A stretch of DNA of 64,000 bases from Salinibacillus aidingensis. Lineage in GTDB: Bacteria; Bacillota; Bacilli; Bacillales; Alkalibacillaceae. Numbering within the stretch: the stretch's first letter is position 1; the number at the start of each line of letters is the position of its first letter. Below the pieces are notes generated by a model that was given only the letters and a program-made list of their open reading frames with translations, was not told the DNA's origin and searched no databases. Below, piece by piece: positions 8,222 through 17,099 of the stretch. The stretch covers positions 248,001-312,000 of the forward strand of contig NZ_BAAADO010000001.1 of assembly GCF_039522525.1 (NCBI RefSeq), read 5' to 3'. The translations under genes and the position numbers were made by a program.

Positions 8222-9400
8222 CTACTCAATATCCTTTAGAAAACTTTCTCCATGCTCCGGCATTTTAATCTGATAGTTTTCGGCAACGGTTGCACCGATA
8301 TCAGCAAATGTTTTTCGAACAGAAAGCTCTTTCCCTTCTCCAATTTGATTATGGTAGACGAGAAGAGGAACAACTTCCCGGGTATGATCCGTTCCATGGT
8401 GCACAGGATCATTTCCATGATCGGCTGTAATGATAAGTAAGTCATCATCCCTTAATTTATTTAAGACTTCAGGTAGCCTTCTATCATAAGCTTCCAGTGC
8501 TTCTCCATATCCTTGCGGGTCCCGGCGATGACCATACTTCGCATCAAAGTCCACTAAATTCAAAAAGTTTAAGCCATGGAAATCTTCATCCATAGATTCA
8601 ACCAATTTATCCATACCATCCATATTATCTTTTGTGCGAATGGCTTTTGTCACACCTTCCCCATCATAAATATCTGAAATTTTACCGAGTGCAATCACAT
8701 CATACCCTTCATCCTTCAGGTCATTCATAACAGTTCTTCCAAATGGTTTTAAGGCATAATCGTGACGGTTGGAAGTACGCTCAAATGCTCCTGGTTCACC
8801 AACAAATGGACGGGCAATAACACGTCCAACCATGTATTTTTCATCTTTTGTTATTTCTCGGGCAATTTCACAAATTTCATAAAGTTCATCAAGGGAAACC
8901 ACTTCTTCATGTGCAGCAATTTGTAAAACAGAATCAGCAGACGTATAGACAATAAGTGCTCCTGATTCCATATGTTCCTGACCAAGTTCTTTAATGATTT
9001 CCGTACCTGAGGCTGGTTTATTCCCGATAACTTTACGCCCGGTTTTCTCCTCTAATTGCTTGACCAGTTCAGGTGGGAATCCATCAGGAAACGTTCGAAA
9101 AGGCTTATCAATATATAAGCCCATAATCTCCCAGTGACCGGTCATCGTATCCTTACCATTAGAAGCTTCCTGCATAATTGTATAATGAGCTTCCGGCTGA
9201 TTTGCTTGTTCGATTCCAGGAATTTGGCGAATATTACTTAAGCCGAGCTTTCCCATGTTTGGCATATTCAGTCCATTCATTCGCTCAGCAATATGTCCTA
9301 AAGTATCAGCACCTTTATCATTAAATTGTTGTGCATCTGGTGCTTCCCCGATTCCGACCGAATCCATGACAATTAAAAAAGTTCGCTTAAAAGTTTTCAT
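8222..9400 (-). CDS. deoB: Phosphopentomutase
   Basis: 392 aa alkaline-phosphatase-superfamily metalloenzyme. It converts (deoxy)ribose-1-phosphate from the two phosphorylases to the 5-phosphate. Visible are the metal-site FLIVMDSVGIGEAPDA near the N-terminus, GKDTMTGHWE with the phosphorylated Thr, and LLIITADHGNDPVHHGTDHT near the C-terminus. The ATG at 9400 is preferred over the TTG codon just before it because AGGAGGGATTATTG precedes it. First gene of the salvage operon. Confidence 0.96.
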   Translation of the reverse strand: MKTFKRTFLIVMDSVGIGEAPDAQQFNDKGADTLGHIAERMNGLNMPNMGKLGLSNIRQIPGIEQANQPEAHYTIMQEASNGKDTMTGHWEIMGLYIDKPFRTFPDGFPPELVKQLEEKTGRKVIGNKPASGTEIIKELGQEHMESGALIVYTSADSVLQIAAHEEVVSLDELYEICEIAREITKDEKYMVGRVIARPFVGEPGAFERTSNRHDYALKPFGRTVMNDLKDEGYDVIALGKISDIYDGEGVTKAIRTKDNMDGMDKLVESMDEDFHGLNFLNLVDFDAKYGHRRDPQGYGEALEAYDRRLPEVLNKLRDDDLLIITADHGNDPVHHGTDHTREVVPLLVYHNQIGEGKELSVRKTFADIGATVAENYQIKMPEHGESFLKDIE

Positions 9401-9499
9401 CAATAATCCCTCCTATATTATGACATTCCCTAATTCAAGTAAGAATATAATTCAGGCAAGGTTGTAGGATGTCAGACAACCAAAAACAAAAATTAAGGT

Positions 9500-10387
9500 C
9501 TATGCTCTTGGATGATAGTTTTTATAAATATCTTTTAATCTTGCTTTCGTTACATGTGTATACACCTGCGTGGTTGAAATATCAGCATGTCCAAGCATCT
9601 CCTGAACCGCCCTTAAATCAGCGCCATTTTCAAGCAAGTGGGTTGCAAAGGAGTGCCTGAGAGTATGGGGAGTAATTTCTTTTTGAATTCCCTTCTCTCT
9701 CGCAATCGCTTTTAAAACCTTCCAAAATCCCTGTCTGGTCATCGCCTTTCCCCGATGATTCAAAAACAGTGCATCTTCTTTCTTTTCCTTTAATAAAAGG
9801 GAACGTGAATGATACAAGTAATGTTCGACGGCTTTTTCCGCATGAGAACCCAGGGGAATAATCCGTTCTTTGGATCCTTTCCCATAGCACCGGACAAAGC
9901 CCATCGTTAAATGCAGATCATTTAACGTCAGCGTTAATAGCTCTGTTACACGTAGTCCGGTTGCATATAACATTTCCAGCATGGCTCGATTTCGAATGGT
10001 TAATGCATCATTTCCCTGTAAATCCAGCAGATCTTCAACTTCTTTGCTGGACAGGATTTTAGGTAACTTTCGCTCCTTCTTTGGCGTTTCAATGTGCAGA
10101 CTGGGATCATGCTCCATATCTGTTTCCCTTATCAGAAACTGATGAAACGCTCTTATTGTGGAAAGAATCCTTGCAGTCGTTGAAGCTGTGCGACCCTTAT
10201 TATGTAAGTCGCTTAAAAATTGTAAAACATGAATACGCTGGATTTCCTTTGTGTCTGTAATCTCGCATTTTTCCTGTAAAAAAGTCGTATATTGATGTAA
10301 ATCTCTTTCATAAGATCGAAGCGTATTTTCTGATAGGCCCCGCTCAACTTGCAAATAGTGTAAGAAATCCTTTGTTTCATGTCTCAT
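9500..10387 (-). CDS. xerD: Tyrosine recombinase XerD (RipX)
   Basis: 295 aa site-specific recombinase that resolves chromosome dimers at dif together with XerC. It has an N-terminal SAM-like core-binding domain (DFLHYLQVERGLSENTLRSY). The catalytic set is complete: Arg in ATGLRVTELL, Lys in the YGKGSKER hairpin, His-x-x-Arg in HTLRHSFATHLL, His in LGHADISTT and Tyr in TQVYTHV. It follows yqzK by 3 nt. Nothing points to a phage integrase: the context is the usual fur-yqzK-xerD-deoB order. Confidence 0.95.
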   Translation of the reverse strand: MRHETKDFLHYLQVERGLSENTLRSYERDLHQYTTFLQEKCEITDTKEIQRIHVLQFLSDLHNKGRTASTTARILSTIRAFHQFLIRETDMEHDPSLHIETPKKERKLPKILSSKEVEDLLDLQGNDALTIRNRAMLEMLYATGLRVTELLTLTLNDLHLTMGFVRCYGKGSKERIIPLGSHAEKAVEHYLYHSRSLLLKEKKEDALFLNHRGKAMTRQGFWKVLKAIAREKGIQKEITPHTLRHSFATHLLENGADLRAVQEMLGHADISTTQVYTHVTKARLKDIYKNYHPRA

Positions 10388-10390
10388 ATT

Positions 10391-10609
10391 CTATTCTCCT
10401 AATCGAAAAAAGATAGATAACCGATCCACCCAATGGGAATCCTCTAACTGAAAAACCTCAGCCGCATTCCCTTTTGGCTGGTCGTAGCGATGGAAATCCT
10501 CATATTCCTCATGCATCAATTTCAAGCCATAGTAAAAGAAAAAAGTACAGATTACAAAGACCAGAAAAACCTTTAAAAACTCCTTGAAATATTGGTACCA
10601 TCCTGTCAT
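10391..10609 (-). CDS. yqzK: YqzK-like small membrane protein (DUF4227-type)
   Basis: 72 aa with one N-terminal membrane helix (FLKVFLVFVICTFFFYYGLK) and a polar C-terminal half ending in DRLSIFFRLGE. It matches by position and shape the small protein between fur and xerD in Bacillus; its function is unknown. The start is ATG at 10609 with AAGGAG 8 nt upstream; GTG directly before is possible. It is coupled to xerD by a 3 nt gap. Confidence 0.82.
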   Translation of the reverse strand: MTGWYQYFKEFLKVFLVFVICTFFFYYGLKLMHEEYEDFHRYDQPKGNAAEVFQLEDSHWVDRLSIFFRLGE

Positions 10610-10800
10610 CACTAAATCTCCTTTTATAGTTACTGTCTGGTAAAAAGAAACCTAGTACAAGATATGCCAATATCCAGAGGATTTATACGATTTTTCTAAG
10701 ATTTCCACACAATTCTAACGTAACGGAAAACGGTTCATTTGTAAATAGATGAAACCCGACTACCACATAGTCTGGATTTTATAATTTCCCGGAAAACGAA

Positions 10801-10832
10801 AAACCTCTTTCCATATAACAGGAAACAGGTTT
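10801..10832 (-). terminator. Terminator after fur
   Basis: AAACCTCTTTCC, loop ATATAAC, AGGAAACAGGTTT. On the minus strand it is followed by a T-rich run (TTTTTCGTTTT), just past the fur stop at 10845. Confidence 0.75.
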
Positions 10833-10844
10833 GCATGAATCTAT

Positions 10845-11312
10845 TTATGAGGATACTTTTTCTTTCTCTTCTGCTTTAGACTGGCAGGCCCGGCAAATTC
10901 CGTGGAAGGTTAAACGGTGATCCTTTACTTTGAATCCCCAGTCACTTTCTACAATCCGTTCAACATCGTCGAGTAAATCGTCCTCTATTTCTTCTACAGA
11001 GCCGCACTCAATGCAGACTAAATGATGATGAAAATGCTCGGCACCTTCTTTACGAAGATCATATCTGGATACTCCATCACCAAAATTAATTTTATCGACA
11101 ACTTTCAATTCAAATAACAGTTCCAACGTACGATAGACCGTAGCCAATCCGATTTCCGGAGCTTTTTCCTTTACGAGGAGGTAAACGTCTTCTGCACTTA
11201 AATGATCCTCTTCATTTTCCAATAATACACGTACAGTTGCTTCCCTTTGCGGTGTTAATTTATAGCTCTGGGAATGCAGCTGTTTTTTTATTTTTTCAAG
11301 ACGATGTTCCAT
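10845..11312 (-). CDS. fur: Ferric uptake regulator Fur
   Basis: 155 aa Fur-family repressor controlling iron acquisition. An N-terminal winged helix (YKLTPQREATVRVLLENE, then VYRTLELLFELKVV) is followed by the metal-binding dimerisation domain with HFHHHLVCIECG and the CRACQSK pair, giving two CxxC zinc motifs. The promoter, a PerR-type box and a Fur-type box are visible upstream. The spoIIM-fur-yqzK-xerD order supports Fur over the paralogues PerR and Zur. Confidence 0.95.
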   Translation of the reverse strand: MEHRLEKIKKQLHSQSYKLTPQREATVRVLLENEEDHLSAEDVYLLVKEKAPEIGLATVYRTLELLFELKVVDKINFGDGVSRYDLRKEGAEHFHHHLVCIECGSVEEIEDDLLDDVERIVESDWGFKVKDHRLTFHGICRACQSKAEEKEKVSS

Positions 11313-11344
11313 ATGTATTCTCCCTCCCTCGTAACTCCACTATT

Positions 11345-11373
11345 ATTATAAGCAGACATGTAAAAAGTGTCAA
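11345..11373 (-). promoter_or_regulatory. Sigma-A promoter of fur
   Basis: Minus strand TTGACA (11368-11373), 17 nt, TATAAT (11345-11350): both hexamers are perfect consensus. The -10 lies 33 nt before the fur ATG. Confidence 0.88.
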
Positions 11374-11374
11374 A

Positions 11375-11389
11375 TTAAAATTATTATAA
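11375..11389. promoter_or_regulatory. PerR-type box upstream of the fur promoter
   Basis: TTAAAATTATTATAA matches the PerR consensus TTATAATNATTATAA at all but one fixed position. It lies directly upstream of the fur -35. PerR control of fur is established in B. subtilis, so conservation is plausible; binding here is inferred. Confidence 0.65.
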
Positions 11390-11397
11390 TCTGGAGG

Positions 11398-11412
11398 GAA
11401 TAATCATTATCA
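11398..11412. promoter_or_regulatory. Fur-type box between spoIIM and fur
   Basis: GAATAATCATTATCA differs at two bases from the 7-1-7 Fur consensus TGATAATNATTATCA. It sits 9 bp upstream of the PerR-type box and just past the spoIIM stop, suggesting Fur autoregulation. Confidence 0.5.
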
Positions 11413-11423
11413 TTTGGCTTCTA

Positions 11424-12068
11424 TCATAACACCCATTGAGAGACCATCCTCATTGTGTAAGGGGAAATAAAGGTTTCAATTAAAGCCCCCATAAAGGCAA
11501 TGACCAGTACAATGAGAAGAACAGTGGAATATTGCATGAATAAATTTCGTATCGATGTTTTTTGTATTCTTGCAGAAAAAAGTCTTCTTATTAAATGAAG
11601 AGAAAAAATCATTCCGAAGCTTCCCCCGATAATATAAGCCGGAATAATAAACAAGTTTTGCGGGGCAATGGATACTGTAGCCATTAAAAGCCCATACCAG
11701 CCCAGCTGATTAACTAAAAAACCGACTGAAAAACCAATCACAATTCCCTTCATAAATATAAAAATCCAAATGACAGGAATGCCAATAATGGATAGCCCTA
11801 GAATAAAAATGAGCAGTATATATTTAAAATGATAAAAAAAGCTTGACTGAAATAAATCCTTCGTTTGCAGGAGACGCTCTCCCTGAATATCTTCCAAAAA
11901 TTGATGGAGGTAGAAGAATAGATCCTGCTTTTGAATAAAATTCATACTATTTACAAGTATCGCACCAAACACAATGCCGATTAACAGTAAGATAAACACA
12001 AACAAATAAATACTGCTATATTCACTTATCTGAATGTTTTTACGTATTCGTTTCCTGTTTTTCCCCAT
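11424..12068 (-). CDS. spoIIM: SpoIIM, stage II sporulation protein M
   Basis: 214 aa polytopic membrane protein, the scaffold of the SpoIIDMP engulfment machinery in the mother-cell membrane. About five hydrophobic segments are present, including YLFVFILLLIGIVFGAILV near residue 20 and VLLIVLVIAFMGALIETFIS near the end. The central LLMATVSIAPQNLFIIPAYI block fits the SpoIIM/DUF95 family. GGAGGATAAGC precedes the ATG. It lies upstream of fur on the same strand. Confidence 0.93.
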   Translation of the reverse strand: MGKNRKRIRKNIQISEYSSIYLFVFILLLIGIVFGAILVNSMNFIQKQDLFFYLHQFLEDIQGERLLQTKDLFQSSFFYHFKYILLIFILGLSIIGIPVIWIFIFMKGIVIGFSVGFLVNQLGWYGLLMATVSIAPQNLFIIPAYIIGGSFGMIFSLHLIRRLFSARIQKTSIRNLFMQYSTVLLIVLVIAFMGALIETFISPYTMRMVSQWVL

Positions 12069-12177
12069 GCTTATCCTCCATTCAATAAGTCTGAAATCTC
12101 TATCAAATCCTTTTCTAGTTCTACTCTATGAGATGATTTCTGAAAATAGACCAATTGAATAGAGGAATTCTTTAAGA

Positions 12178-13353
12178 TTAATCCGTCCTTACCCTTCCAT
12201 ATTTTCCTCCACCACCTGCCAGCAGGGAAAGGTTTCCCTCTCTCATTTCTTTAATCATGTGAACGATATGTTCTGAACAAACCGAAAGCAGCTCCCGGTC
12301 GGTGGCTTTATGCAGAATATACATTTCGGTACCCACGTTTGTAAGCATCTTTTCAAGTGTTTTGGGGCCAAGCTTTGGCAAATATTCTAAAGGTACCTGG
12401 TGAATATAGGGAGGTCTCTTCGGTTCCGGTGCAGTATCTTTTGCATCAGCTAGCTCACGGATACGCTCCGACACACCCTTAATGACTTTAGAGTGACCAC
12501 AGTTTGGGCAGGGTTCACCAAAAGATGATGGCTGCAAACAATTTGCACATACTGTTGTATAGTATTTTCCAAGCAAAGGATTCATCCCGTAATTGGCTTC
12601 AATTGTTCGTTCGTCCTCAAAAGCTAAAGCACGTCGTAATTCATGAAACACAGGTGCCTTCATTCTGATTTTCTGGTACTCCCTGGCCATTTTTTTCAAG
12701 GAATGGGCATCTGAATTCGTTAAAAAGGGAAATGTATGCAATTCCGAAATTTGATCAGCCATACTCGTATCAGAGCTTAGTCCCAGCTCAACAGCGTCAA
12801 TCTGTTCCGGGTTGAGAATTTCTGTCATGCTTTCTTTTACCCCTTTTCCGTATACACTTTTAAATGGAGTGAAGATATGAGCCGGTATAAACAAACCATC
12901 AAGCTCTTTGACTTTACTCTGAAGGTTATGGGCATTTTCATAAATTCGTTGTGAACTGAGCGTATAATTTTTAACCCGCTTCTGATACCACTGGGTAAAC
13001 TGGTTCATTTTCTCCAGTGTTTCAAAAAAGCACAGTACGTGAATGGGGCCTTTGCAATTCTCATCATAAACTTCAATTTCAGACCCTAGAATCAGTGTTG
13101 CCTGCCCATATCTGATCCCCCCACCTTCAAGGGGATTGGCTTCCCCGCGGTCCATGAGCTTCAATAATTCTTCCTGAACTTCCGGGACATGTCCATCGAT
13201 GATTCCAATCATATCCAAACCTTTGCGCTCAGATGCTTCATATAAAATATTGGTTAGTGTTAAAGAATTGGAAGCGGTAATTTTAACAGGACTTCCATAC
13301 ATCGTACGTCCAATATGTACATGTAAGTCAACAAAGTAATCCTTTAGTGTCAT
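12178..13353 (-). CDS. yqxK: Endonuclease Q-like PHP-domain protein (YqxK)
   Basis: 391 aa. An N-terminal PHP metal-dependent phosphoesterase domain shows DLHVHIG, IDGHVPE and a late NSDAHS motif. Around residues 265-285 lies a CxxC zinc ribbon (CANCLQPS, PCPNCGH), and near 325 a helix-hairpin-helix-like LPKLGPKTLEKML. This layout is that of endonuclease Q, which nicks DNA 5' of deaminated bases or abasic sites, and of its Bacillus relatives. A repair role is inferred. It starts 3 nt after the nudF stop and is probably co-transcribed. Confidence 0.85.
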   Translation of the reverse strand: MTLKDYFVDLHVHIGRTMYGSPVKITASNSLTLTNILYEASERKGLDMIGIIDGHVPEVQEELLKLMDRGEANPLEGGGIRYGQATLILGSEIEVYDENCKGPIHVLCFFETLEKMNQFTQWYQKRVKNYTLSSQRIYENAHNLQSKVKELDGLFIPAHIFTPFKSVYGKGVKESMTEILNPEQIDAVELGLSSDTSMADQISELHTFPFLTNSDAHSLKKMAREYQKIRMKAPVFHELRRALAFEDERTIEANYGMNPLLGKYYTTVCANCLQPSSFGEPCPNCGHSKVIKGVSERIRELADAKDTAPEPKRPPYIHQVPLEYLPKLGPKTLEKMLTNVGTEMYILHKATDRELLSVCSEHIVHMIKEMREGNLSLLAGGGGKYGRVRTD

Positions 13354-13356
13354 TCC

Positions 13357-13902
13357 TCATTCCATCCCTTGTGCATTGAGATAAGTAATGGCATAAGCGG
13401 TTTTTGCATCAAAAATTCTTTGTTCCTCTACTAGTCTGTTCGCTTCCTCCAGAGTACATTCCATTAGTTCCACAAATTCGTCCTCATCTGGTGATGCAGG
13501 GTTTTCTACTTTTTCCAGCTCTCTTGCTAAATAAATATGGATCAGTTCATCAGAAAATCCAGGTGAAGTATAGAAGGAAGTCACATGGGATAATTGAGGC
13601 GTTCTGTAACCTGTTTCCTCTTCCAGCTCGCGTATGGCGGACTTCTCAGGATCCTCACCCTTTTCCAATTTTCCAGCCGGGATTTCTACAAGGCTTCGTT
13701 CGAGAGGCTTGCGAAACTGTTCGACCATTACCAATTTATTTTCCTTTGTAATGGGAATGACAGCGACAGCTCCTGGATGTTTTACAATCTCCCTTTTTGA
13801 CGTTTTTCCATTGGGCAGTTTCACATCCTCGTGAAAAATATCGATGATTTTTCCTTCAAAAATCGTTTTGGAGCCGATTGTCTTTTCCTCAAATTTTTTC
13901 AT
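13357..13902 (-). CDS. nudF: ADP-ribose pyrophosphatase NudF (Nudix hydrolase)
   Basis: 181 aa. It hydrolyses ADP-ribose to AMP and ribose-5-phosphate. The Nudix box is complete: GKLEKGEDP then RELEEETGY. The start at 13902 (MKKFEEKTIGSK) has GAGGAGATGGTAAG before it and gives the family length; the frame extending to 13959 is unsupported. It is followed 3 nt later by yqxK and divergent from the aldo/keto reductase, with about 120 nt between them for two promoters. Confidence 0.94.
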   Translation of the reverse strand: MKKFEEKTIGSKTIFEGKIIDIFHEDVKLPNGKTSKREIVKHPGAVAVIPITKENKLVMVEQFRKPLERSLVEIPAGKLEKGEDPEKSAIRELEEETGYRTPQLSHVTSFYTSPGFSDELIHIYLARELEKVENPASPDEDEFVELMECTLEEANRLVEEQRIFDAKTAYAITYLNAQGME

Positions 13903-14025
13903 CTTACCATCTCCTCGTTCGTTTTCCTTTTCCACTGTATCATTTTTAGTATATATCAAAAAGATTTGTCATACTTGCTTTAACTTTTTAGAATGGATAT
14001 ATAAGGTTAAGAAGGAGGAGATTTG

Positions 14026-14946
14026 ATGGAAAAACGGCAGATTGGGACTTCGGATTTATATGTATCGGAAATTTCGCTGGGATGTATGTCCCTGGGTACA
14101 GATGAGAAAAAAGCGTCAGAGATTATTGACCGTGCCCTCGATTCAGGCATCAATTATTTAGATACAGCAGATCTATATGACTTCGGAGCAAATGAATCCA
14201 TTGTCGGTGCAGCCGTAAAAGGAAAACGTGATGAAGTGATTATTGGAACCAAGGTAGGTAACCATTTTGAACCAGGTAAGGAAGGCTGGTACTGGGATCC
14301 TTCCAAGGGATACATAAAGGAAGAAGTGAAGGAAAGCTTACGGCGTTTACAAACCGATTATATCGACCTCTACCAGCTTCATGGGGGTACGATAGAGGAC
14401 CCTATTGATGAAACCATTGAGGCATTTGAAGAGCTTAAGCAGGAAGGACTCATTCGTTATTACGGAATTTCCTCCATACGTCCAAACGTCATTCGGGAGT
14501 ATATTAAAAAATCCAATATTGTTAGTGTCATGATGCAATACAGTTTATTGGACCGCCGACCTGAAGAAGAAATGCTGGACCTTCTGCATCAGAACCAGGT
14601 CAGTGTGATTGCCAGAGGACCTATGGCTAAAGGGATGCTGACGAAAAAAGGGATCGAGCAGGTGGAAAAGAAGGCGCAGAACGGCTATTTGGATTATAGT
14701 TATGCAGAGCTTAAATACATTTTACCGAAGTTTCTAGAGCTTGCAAATGACGAAATTACGCCAAACGCCCTTGCCCTTTCTTATATTTTACACCATCCAG
14801 CGTTAGCAACCGCAACATTTGGCGCAAGCTCAGTTGATCAATTAAACGCTAACTTAACTTATACAGAATTGACGAACTGGAATAACGACATGTATAAGCA
14901 GCTCCAGGAATTAACAAGACCTGTTCAATATGATAAGCACCGTTAA
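14026..14946 (+). CDS. yqkF: Aldo/keto reductase (YqkF-like)
   Basis: 306 aa NADPH-dependent TIM-barrel oxidoreductase; the natural substrate is unknown. The catalytic tetrad can be placed: Asp and Tyr in LDTADLYDFG, Lys in IIGTKVGN and His in YQLHGG. The NADP-binding C-terminus ATFGASSVDQLNANL is present. Start is ATG at 14026 after GAAGGAGGAGATTTG; the TTG just before is less likely. Divergent from nudF, as yqkF and nudF are neighbours in B. subtilis. Confidence 0.9.
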   Translation: MEKRQIGTSDLYVSEISLGCMSLGTDEKKASEIIDRALDSGINYLDTADLYDFGANESIVGAAVKGKRDEVIIGTKVGNHFEPGKEGWYWDPSKGYIKEEVKESLRRLQTDYIDLYQLHGGTIEDPIDETIEAFEELKQEGLIRYYGISSIRPNVIREYIKKSNIVSVMMQYSLLDRRPEEEMLDLLHQNQVSVIARGPMAKGMLTKKGIEQVEKKAQNGYLDYSYAELKYILPKFLELANDEITPNALALSYILHHPALATATFGASSVDQLNANLTYTELTNWNNDMYKQLQELTRPVQYDKHR

Positions 14947-14999
14947 CTCGGGACTGTCCCTCACCACTTTAAAGTGATAAAGCGGCAAGGGGCAGTTAT

Positions 15000-15037
15000 A
15001 GGGCCATCCCTTCCAGTAGAGGTGAAGGTGTGGCCCT
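15000..15037. terminator. Bidirectional terminator between convergent genes
   Basis: AGGGCCATCCCTTCC pairs imperfectly with TGAAGGTGTGGCCCT. It lies between the convergent aldo/keto reductase and YbaK-type genes. The U tract is weak, so efficiency is uncertain. Confidence 0.5.
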
Positions 15038-15108
15038 TATGATTGTTCGAGTAACAAAATATTATCCCTCCATGATGACAGGTGAGCATTTCAAAATCTA
15101 AATGAGCC

Positions 15109-15627
15109 TTATTGGGAACGATGAGGAACAGGTTCAGCTTCTTGTTCAACCGCCCCTTCCCAGCCTTTACATACATCCACCCATTCTTTAGCGAAGGAGT
15201 ACTCAAATAATTCGGAAGTGGACAGTTCAATCGCTGAATTCGTACTTCCACACGCCGGGAATATCGTATCAAATCGTTTCATGGAGACATCCAGATAAAC
15301 ATCCAGTTCCTGTTTTAATCCAAAAGGACAGACACCGCCGATAGCATGTCCTGTCTGTTCCAGCACCTCATCCGGACTTAGCATTCGTGCTTTATAGCCA
15401 AAGGTTTTGCGAAACTTTTTGTTATCAATTTTCGCATCTCCTGCAGCAACTACGAGAATGGCCTTTTCCTCCTGTCCGCGAAAAGAAAGTGTTTTTGCAA
15501 TGCGAGCCGGGATAACACCTATTGTTTCCGCAGCTTCTCCTACGGTTGCACTCGAGGTATCAAATTCCATCACATCCTGTTCACGATCCCATTGTTTGAA
15601 ATGAGCTTTTACACTTTCAAGAGACAT
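15109..15627 (-). CDS. YbaK/EbsC-type aminoacyl-tRNA deacylase
   Basis: 172 aa single-domain protein of the YbaK/ProX family, which hydrolyses mischarged tRNAs such as Cys-tRNA(Pro) or Ala-tRNA(Pro). Signature blocks are AKTLSFRGQEEKAILVVAAGDAKI, a conserved Lys in DNKKFRKTFGYKARML, and GHAIGGVCPFGL. The start at 15627 (MSLESVKAHF) has AAAGGAT nine nt upstream; an in-frame ATG at 15636 is the alternative. Exact tRNA specificity cannot be told from sequence. It converges with the aldo/keto reductase. Confidence 0.88.
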   Translation of the reverse strand: MSLESVKAHFKQWDREQDVMEFDTSSATVGEAAETIGVIPARIAKTLSFRGQEEKAILVVAAGDAKIDNKKFRKTFGYKARMLSPDEVLEQTGHAIGGVCPFGLKQELDVYLDVSMKRFDTIFPACGSTNSAIELSTSELFEYSFAKEWVDVCKGWEGAVEQEAEPVPHRSQ

Positions 15628-15775
15628 CTGCTTCATCCTTTCTTATATTTGTATAGCATCATAACATAATTTACTCATTAAGATGAATAGAAATTGTTAT
15701 AATTTATAGAAAACTCCCTTTATTAAGAAAAAATGTGATGTTATGTTGAAATTGCAAGCTATTATCATCGATCCA

Positions 15776-17059
15776 CTAATGGTTTTCCCCTGCATAATGT
15801 CCTCCAACAAGTCCGCTTCGATGAACGGCAGTGCCGGCTTTTGTATAGGAAACCGCCCGCAGCAAAGCCGCACTTCCATATTTATTGCGAATATCATCCA
15901 CTGTATAGGCTAACGCCCGTTTTTTATCCCGATCTTCATCAAACAGACTAAGTTGAATGTAATCATCCTCCATAATGTTCGAAAGTGCAATCGAAATTTT
16001 TCTGACCGTTTTCTGCTCATAGAATTGCTGAAAGAGCTGCATGCAAACAGAGAAAATATCTGAAGTGATATTCGTCGGTTCATCCATCGTTCTTGAACGA
16101 TAAAAGCCTCCTCCCCCTTCATCTTTGCTATAACCGATTCCAAGGCTTACTGTCCGGCCAATTTTATGACTTTCCCGGGCACGTTTGGCCACCTCCTCAC
16201 ACATTTCTAAAATGACATAGCGCACTTCCTCGGGATCAGTATAATCGCGAAGTAAAATCTGGCTTTTTCCGAAGCTGATCTGTCCATCTAAAATGGGTGC
16301 TCCTAATTCCGATAGATCCACTCCATTGGCATGATAGAACAGCTGATTCCCCATGACTCCAAATGTTTTCTCCAATTTTTCGAGTGGATAATGAGCAAGC
16401 TGACGGACGTTTGTAATCCCCATTCGATTCAGTCTTCGCTCCAGCCTTGAGCCAATTCCCCACATTTGACTTAAGGGAGAAACCGGCCAAAGCCTCTCTG
16501 GAATATCCTCATAGGTCCATTCAGCAATCCCGGTTTTTTTGGCATCTAAATCCAGACACAGCTTTGCCATTAACATGTTGGGTCCAATTCCTACAGCTGA
16601 CGGAATTTGAAAGGTCTCCAGCAGCTCCTGTTTAATCCGTCCGGCTAATTCCTGTGCGCTACCCCACATTTTCTCCGTCCCGGTCACATCAAGAAAGCTT
16701 TCGTCAACACTATAGGTATGAATGGATTCTTTCGGTACAAACTGGTGGAACAGACGGGTGATTTCCACAGAGATTTCCAGATACATCTTCATCTGTGCGG
16801 GGACAACAACAATCTTCGGGTCATCCGGAATTTCAAACAAACGATTCCCCGTGCGAATTCCAAAATCCTTTTTTAACGCAGGAGACGCTGCCAGCACCAC
16901 ACTGCCCGGACGATCCACATTTCCAACAACCGCAAGATGACAGGTCATTGGATCAAGACCACGGGCCACAGCGGCACAGCTGGCATAGAAGCTCTTCATA
17001 TCGATACATAAAATTTTTCGCTCTGGAAAAGCACTATAATCAATGACTGGATTGCCCAT
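15776..17059 (-). CDS. polY2: Y-family DNA polymerase, PolY2/YqjW type
   Basis: 427 aa translesion polymerase of the UvrX/YqjW branch. Palm acidic residues appear in ILCIDMKSFYASCAA and in YSVDESFLDVTG (SxDE). HhH thumb motifs follow at LWPVSPLSQMWGIGSRLERR, then a little-finger domain. QLSLFD near the C-terminus is a classical beta-clamp binding motif. A near-perfect LexA box 41 bp upstream suggests SOS induction. It is distinct from the second Y-family polymerase at 34.6 kb. Confidence 0.93.
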   Translation of the reverse strand: MGNPVIDYSAFPERKILCIDMKSFYASCAAVARGLDPMTCHLAVVGNVDRPGSVVLAASPALKKDFGIRTGNRLFEIPDDPKIVVVPAQMKMYLEISVEITRLFHQFVPKESIHTYSVDESFLDVTGTEKMWGSAQELAGRIKQELLETFQIPSAVGIGPNMLMAKLCLDLDAKKTGIAEWTYEDIPERLWPVSPLSQMWGIGSRLERRLNRMGITNVRQLAHYPLEKLEKTFGVMGNQLFYHANGVDLSELGAPILDGQISFGKSQILLRDYTDPEEVRYVILEMCEEVAKRARESHKIGRTVSLGIGYSKDEGGGGFYRSRTMDEPTNITSDIFSVCMQLFQQFYEQKTVRKISIALSNIMEDDYIQLSLFDEDRDKKRALAYTVDDIRNKYGSAALLRAVSYTKAGTAVHRSGLVGGHYAGENH

Positions 17060-17099
17060 AAATAACCGCTCCTTAGTAAATCATTATATGTTTATTATG

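Noticed and set aside
9500..10387. Phage-type integrase
   Set aside because: The gene is XerD by sequence and by its fur-yqzK-xerD-deoB context; no att-like repeats or phage genes adjoin it.
14961..15272. 103-codon minus-strand frame overlapping the YbaK-type gene
   Set aside because: It lies in another frame of the conserved deacylase gene and its terminator, with no ribosome site or recognisable product.
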